Of a stretch of 64,000 nucleotides of DNA, positions 61,501 to 64,000 are shown one piece after another; position 1 is the first letter of the stretch; each line of letters opens with the position of its first letter. Below the pieces are notes generated by a model. The model saw only the letters and a list, made by a program, of their open reading frames with translations. It did no database searches and was not told the origin of the DNA. A program made the translations under genes and the position numbers. Source of the stretch: an uncultured Acetatifactor sp. (GTDB lineage: Bacteria; Bacillota; Clostridia; Lachnospirales; Lachnospiraceae). Where the stretch lies: NCBI GenBank assembly GCA_934402315.1, contig CAKRTS010000017.1:1-64000 (forward strand), written 5' to 3'.

Positions 61501-61976
61501 GCACTACTACCTGTAGGCAGCTTGTGGGACTCATCACCATGCTTACAGTCCGCGCCACAGATGAAATGATCCGTATGCTCGCCTGCCTGCACCGCCACAA
61601 GCGCGGGCGCGTTCATCGCATTGCAAATATTCTCCCAACGCGCCATATTCAGCCCGGCAGCCCGCTCGTCGGTCAACTTTGCCATAGCCTCGTCAATGGC
61701 TCCCAGCAACGCCTCGACCTCGTCCATGTTCTCCGCCGTCACCTCGTCCGGCAGGGCATCAATAAGCGCCTGCACAGCCTGTACCGCGTCCTGCTCATCG
61801 GTGTCTGCATCGCCCGCGTCACCGCCGCTGACATCGTTACCGCTGACGGTATCGCCGGTGGTGGAGAGCTCCTCCTGTTCTGTCACTGTTCCCGCGTTCT
61901 CTGCAAAGGTCGTCGTGGGCTGCATGGAAAGGCAGAGAGCAAGTGCCATGAACAGACTTAATACTCGTTTCTTCAT
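55596..61976 (-). CDS. 2126-residue cell-wall-anchored beta-helix adhesin
   Basis: A 2126-residue surface protein. Signal peptide about 1-25 (ending TTTFAEN); a helical segment (about 60-120); then three similar modules, each opening with HxICG-x-x-C, a YYLT/W-type strand set and LCLNG, and continuing into right-handed beta-helix repeats of the type GGGVYV/GTFTMNGGEITGN (modules start at about residues 130, 550 and 890), each closing in a NVYLP/NVCLP segment. After about 1390 follow MBG-like and Big-like domains, an Ig-like domain (PVNASVKAGERAVFEV...TVTLTV), and an Asn/Ser-rich spacer. The C-terminus carries KAPKTGD, a hydrophobic span and RRKKNGK: a sortase signal with a variant LPXTG motif. 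It probably binds host or polymer ligands. Confidence 0.86.
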   Translation of the reverse strand: MKKRVLSLFMALALCLSMQPTTTFAENAGTVTEQEELSTTGDTVSGNDVSGGDAGDADTDEQDAVQAVQALIDALPDEVTAENMDEVEALLGAIDEAMAKLTDERAAGLNMARWENICNAMNAPALVAVQAGEHTDHFICGADCKHGDESHKLPTGSSAWTGVDDLSKITTAGYYYLTQNVTLKTSWEPANNNIVLCLNGYNITMEATDSVIYVHYGYTFTLCDCQSKGTITHSKNSDGTTYTGTGVVVGDGGKFNMYGGIITENIAPNEGGGVRVSTYSTFNMYGGTITGNSAPTGGGGVYVYRSEFNMYGGTISYNTIGKYGGGGVYVYTAGTFTMSNGSISNNEANDCSGGGVYVYDDASGSGTFTMTGGEINNNTSSQGGGVYLEKVSEGSGSAFIMEGGSITQNTATYTRGDNAGGGVYVTEGSSFKVSGDVKISGNTGNGTVNNVYLPTNYHNTVTITIADELGDKASIGVTMDVQPNEGSPLTFATVGEGCQLTDDVAAAHFISDQGYFPYRMDGENEVKMFRHELQKHPICGEEVCPHNPKHPDVIWIGVSKLSNIVEPDKYSNYYLVGNFTGKGEALSDSYNVNLCLHGYTYSGGIRFQSRNYTLCDCKGTGKITGSSTQYGIQLISGGRLDMYGGKITGNTTVGAHVENGTFKMYGGEITENYYTGADGGAGGVRVDESGTFNMSGNAKVSDNTATFNSRYDDASGGYYGAAGVYVNGGKFTMTENAKVSGNTLTDNVSGSPNNYAGGVYVRNAEGSNVTVGGNVTITGNTKITTNGSISSNVCLPKGQTIKVSGTLKENAIGVITETPINVVGEEAVIAEGTGSYSLTKADVSTFSSDAGIRADFENGEIIFRKGVHKHYICGKEGCSDSHSHGTDKKWTAISTLSEINGAGYYFLTKDVELNNTWVCLESYNNVELCLNGKTITCSKNDWAAISVAIGASLVITDCADKPESIGKITHEDGLYGCGIYVAGSLTLWNGSITGNKHLQQGSVQVAGGTFTMNGGSITGNTTNGGVQVAGGKFYMNGGEITLNTDGYGGVYVNGGEFTMSGGKITQNISTHYSGGVYVKSGTFTMNEGGEITGNTGKNGGGVHVGSSGIFNMTGGKITGNTNSDANGGSGVYLEAYGSTFNMNGGEITGNTNSAENGGGGVYVNHLSTFKMTNGKITGNTNSAADGGGGVHVVGTFTMDGGEITGNTNGAADGGGGVYVASRGEFTMKGGTITENTNSAANGGGGVYVGQFGEFTMNGGTITGNNTSATDDSGAGGVYMDGTFNVSGEAQIINNWKNGENGTASNVYLPNDEWPRPITIREGLTSDARIGVSIGELPTTAGGEVQIANGATDDQNFYRNIFSLDSADPYYSIIRKSEYECLYIHRHEHDWSYSASGATITVKCEAADCPIKDGDGGSITIVAPKDLIYDRKAKEAGFVNQLSAEVGVDEDKIAIDYAAGSASDNTPLDPGDLPGNAGSYIASFRLFDLAKGCYSAPASVEYTIQKAEIKADDFYFNINDPKWDLVYSGADKELTEANFGFRFFDTVEITVKYYADGSAVVPAPRNVGTYTFAIDATEGKNYKAATNLTADTWTFTITKAEGRELEECKFQRRYNDRTEKTYPLIYDLPDGEKWTYSISAPAVTGSAKVGSYDIDPDTGAITYMLTDGQIKDTVSWTVTISSDNYKDFTKKLTLTLTEKDSQAPLSITGGNTVVFGETLKLGTTGGSGTGAVTYTIDESSTGEAAIDADGVLTPVKVGSVFVKATKAGDTDYYEISSELFKVTITQADTTGEPEYTRITTDGKTLADAGLTLDGSTLSPAAGTLEWVDEEGRVLSGDTKVEVNTEYMWRFTPEGGNHKTLTGKVELYHVDAPTISTQPVNASVKAGERAVFEVAATGTDLKYQWKINRNDGNGFVDISGANSASYTSGVTDTDCNGFQYYCVISNAAGSVTTDTVTLTVTVQYEILDGAGSSWTENTDGSLAIRGSGAIAKFLRVLVDGTVVDPSNYTVTEGSTIITFKPEFLKTLPEGSHTFELVWTDGTASTSFTVAKNTSDNNGGNNNSNNNNNNSNNDSSNNAGSGVNTADTTVKAPKTGDTMNDTLWIVLLAVASVAGAAEVFAIRRKKNGK

Positions 61977-62061
61977 ATAATCCTCCTTTAAAATATGTAA
62001 AGTCCCCAGTGTAAAAAAATTCGCACTATCCGCATTGTAAAACTACTTATAATTTGCTATA

Positions 62062-62092
62062 TTCATACCATAATACACCATCCCATCCATGG
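62062..62092 (-). promoter_or_regulatory. Promoter candidate of the beta-helix protein gene
   Basis: Minus-strand TTGACT followed, at about 19 bp, by TATTAT; the spacing is one to two bases longer than ideal. The leader to the start codon is about 90 nt with a strong AAAGGAGG site. Confidence 0.4.
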
Positions 62093-62150
62093 CAAGTCAA
62101 GTGGTTTATGAAAAATATTGGGAAAATTATGAAAAAGGAATTTATCTGCT

Positions 62151-63323
62151 ATGGCATCGTTAAAGAAACGTATTTTTGAAATTATCCAGATCGGAAACCG
62201 GAAGGATTTTATCAGCAGCGCTTTTGACTTTTTTATTGTCGTCGTCATCGTGCTGAATCTGTTTGTAACGCTGTTCCAGACCTTTGATGAGTCAGCGCCT
62301 TACGCCGCTGCCCTGAACTGGATTGAGCTGTTCACAATCATCGTTTTTACCGTCGAATATGTACTGCGCATATGGACGGCAGACCTCCTCTACCCGGAAA
62401 AGCCCTACTGGAAGGCAGCTCTTGCTTTTATCTTTTCCCTGTACGGGCTGATTGATCTGCTCACGTTCTTTCCGTATTATCTGCCGGTCGTATTCCCGAT
62501 GGGCGCGGTCGCTTTCCGTATGTTCCGCGTAATCCGCATCTTCCGTCTGTTCCGGATCAATGCGCAGTATGATGCCTTCAATGTCATCATCAATGTCCTG
62601 AATGATAAGAAGAATCAGCTGATCTCGTCGATCTGTCTGATCCTGATTTTCATGGTTGCCGCCTCGCTCTGTATGTACAGTCTGGAGCACGAGGCGCAGC
62701 CGGAGCAGTTTGCCAACGCTTTTTCCGGCATCTGGTGGTCAGTGTCGACGCTGCTGACGGTTGGCTACGGCGATATTTACCCGATCACGACGCTGGGAAA
62801 GCTGATGGCGATTGTTATATCCTTCCTGGGCGTCGGGATGGTCGCCATCCCCACAGGTATCATATCCGCCGGTTTCGTCGAACAGTATACCAAGCTGCGC
62901 ATGATGGCGTTCCACTCCGAGGAGCATGAACTGAAATTCGTAACCTCGACGATCCCGCAGGGGCATTCGTGGTGCCACAAAAAGGTCAAGGAGGTTGCCT
63001 TCCCGCCGCAGATCATTCTTGTTATGATTATCCGGAACAGCGAGGCGATCGTGCCGAACGGCGATACCGTGATGGAGGAGGATGACACTCTCGTCATCGG
63101 TGCAAGGCATTACAACGGAGAAGAGGATATTAATCTAAAGGAGATTATTGTCAAGCAGGAAAATGAGTGGGTCGGAAAACAGGTCAAGGATCTGGACATC
63201 TCGCGTCAGGAGCTGATCGTGATGATCCGCCGCAAAAACCGCACGATCATCCCCAACGGCCAGACGTATATCAAGGAAGGGGATGCCGTGATCCTGTACT
63301 CCAAGCTGAAGGACAATGACTGA
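62151..63323 (+). CDS. Voltage-gated-type potassium channel with cytoplasmic TrkA-C domains
   Basis: A 390-residue channel: six membrane segments (about 25-240) with an S4-like helix of spaced arginines (AFRMFRVIRIFRLFRINAQYD), and the pore helix and filter TVGYGDIYP. The last 140 residues contain two regulatory segments of TrkA-C (RCK_C) type (EVAFPPQIILVMIIRNSEAIVPNGDTVMEEDD and DLDISRQELIVMIRRKNRTIIPNGQTYIKEGD). The channel likely gates potassium by voltage and by a bound nucleotide or ion. ATG at 62151 follows AAGGAA. It is divergent from the beta-helix gene and convergent with the gene at the right edge. Confidence 0.92.
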   Translation: MASLKKRIFEIIQIGNRKDFISSAFDFFIVVVIVLNLFVTLFQTFDESAPYAAALNWIELFTIIVFTVEYVLRIWTADLLYPEKPYWKAALAFIFSLYGLIDLLTFFPYYLPVVFPMGAVAFRMFRVIRIFRLFRINAQYDAFNVIINVLNDKKNQLISSICLILIFMVAASLCMYSLEHEAQPEQFANAFSGIWWSVSTLLTVGYGDIYPITTLGKLMAIVISFLGVGMVAIPTGIISAGFVEQYTKLRMMAFHSEEHELKFVTSTIPQGHSWCHKKVKEVAFPPQIILVMIIRNSEAIVPNGDTVMEEDDTLVIGARHYNGEEDINLKEIIVKQENEWVGKQVKDLDISRQELIVMIRRKNRTIIPNGQTYIKEGDAVILYSKLKDND

Positions 63324-63331
63324 ACCCTGTT

Positions 63332-64000
63332 TTACTCAACTGCAACCTCGACCTTTTTCCCGCTGAATGCCACACCGTATTTAAAAATTGTCGTAATCCC
63401 CGCGGCAGTCAATTCGGTATCGTACTTCTTATCGTTGATCTGCCGCAGAGCTGTTTCAGACAGCTCTCGCAGTTTTTCTTCACTGCAATTCTTCCCAGCT
63501 TTCAACTCGATCAGGATGCCGGGAAGTCCTGTCCTCGTCGGCTTTAGCTGAATGTCATAGCGCCCGTCTCCGGATTCCCTGTTTGATGTCACGAACGCTC
63601 CGCCCATCAGGGCACACAGTCCCAGCATAAATCCGTGATAGAAGTTCTCGCCTGCGGTGTCAAAGGAGCTTACCGACTGGGTCAGCAGCATTTGGATCTG
63701 CGCCTTCAGCCGCGCGTTATCACCGCTGAAAATTGCCTCCTGAATAGAGATTGCCGTGGACTGGGAAATCAGATTTTCCAGCCGTTGCAGGATCTCTTTA
63801 TTGTACACAAGAGAAATCTCGCGGTTGGGCAGGGCAACCTCGCACATAAAATCACCGTTGAAGGAGGGGGTCGTTTTCAGCGTCTTCAAATAGCCTGTTA
63901 CGAGAAGGAAGCTGTAAATCGAAGACGGATTGCTTCTGATCTGCGGATAAATCACTCCTGTATCGATAAAAGTTGTGACCGTCCCTCCGTTGACAAGCGA
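63332..64000 (-). CDS. AAA-ATPase-like / PD-(D/E)XK nuclease protein, 3' part
   Basis: Only the C-terminal half is in the window; the frame is open to the right edge (residues SLVNGGTVTTFIDTG continue upstream). The visible part contains a helical stretch (SFDTAGENFYHGFMLGLCALMG) and the PD-(D/E)XK motif (GRYDIQLKPTRTGLPGILIELKAGKN), then a C-terminal helix (ALRQINDKKYDTEL). This is the architecture of AAA-ATPase_like/PDDEXK_9 proteins, which are common in gut Firmicutes and of unknown function. It may act as a mobile or defence-related nuclease, but this is inference. Confidence 0.85.
   Translation of the reverse strand, partial: SLVNGGTVTTFIDTGVIYPQIRSNPSSIYSFLLVTGYLKTLKTTPSFNGDFMCEVALPNREISLVYNKEILQRLENLISQSTAISIQEAIFSGDNARLKAQIQMLLTQSVSSFDTAGENFYHGFMLGLCALMGGAFVTSNRESGDGRYDIQLKPTRTGLPGILIELKAGKNCSEEKLRELSETALRQINDKKYDTELTAAGITTIFKYGVAFSGKKVEVAVE

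Overview
The window looks like chromosomal DNA of a spore-forming, monoderm clostridial gut bacterium, most likely of the Lachnospiraceae type. The evidence is LL-diaminopimelate aminotransferase beside DapF, a T-box leader, an ANTAR protein next to a type I glutamine synthetase, a CotF-like coat protein, ABC-F proteins, a sortase-type surface protein, and a Tad/Flp pilus locus with no secretin. No rRNA, tRNA, CRISPR array, phage or intact insertion sequence was found.

Layout. 0-0.5 kb: a T-box leader on the minus strand whose target gene lies off the left edge. 0.5-4.6 kb: glnA, an ANTAR antiterminator, dapF and dapL (minus), with an attenuator before glnA. 4.8-10.5 kb: a small membrane protein with an FMN_bind-like domain, then three large polytopic membrane proteins of glycosyltransferase type. 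10.5-16.8 kb: nadE, Hsp33, a methyltransferase, a small export-type membrane protein, hisC and a family 2 glycosyltransferase. 16.8-28.6 kb: a Tad-type pilus region with cpaF, tadB, tadC, an Flp-like pilin, two further pilin-like proteins, cpaB, a Cys-rich membrane-anchored protein, a 1469-residue secreted protein and an A24 prepilin peptidase coupled to it by a 4-base overlap. 28.6-29.0 kb: a divergent short transcription unit with a highly structured leader, a 37-residue hydrophobic peptide and a strong terminator.

29-39 kb: an ABC-F ATPase, a serine hydrolase, a GH51 arabinofuranosidase with a divergent winged-helix regulator, an Lsa-like ABC-F gene behind an elaborate attenuator, a GH2 enzyme and a spore coat protein. 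39-50 kb: an orphan solute-binding lipoprotein, a chemoreceptor, a two-component system with an ABC exporter, a DinB protein and an internally deleted MATE gene. 50-55 kb: small metabolic and repair genes (GNAT, nitroreductase, YjbR-MGMT fusion, tandem hemerythrin, YccF), decayed genes, and an Rpn-type nuclease with an EGRA repeat tail. 55.5-62 kb: a 2126-residue beta-helix surface protein. 62-64 kb: a voltage-gated-type potassium channel and a truncated PD-(D/E)XK/AAA gene.

The items most worth a second look are the structured leader plus tiny membrane protein at 28.6-29.0 kb, a family of about 150-bp intergenic inverted-repeat elements with a covarying stem (25.3 and 45.1 kb, with a short relative at 36.7 kb), the multi-helix leader of the Lsa-like ABC-F gene, and the Tad locus carrying giant secreted proteins. 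Starts were moved from the longest possible reading frame where a ribosome binding site or neighbour overlap pointed to an internal codon. Family calls are from reading the protein sequence, not from searches.
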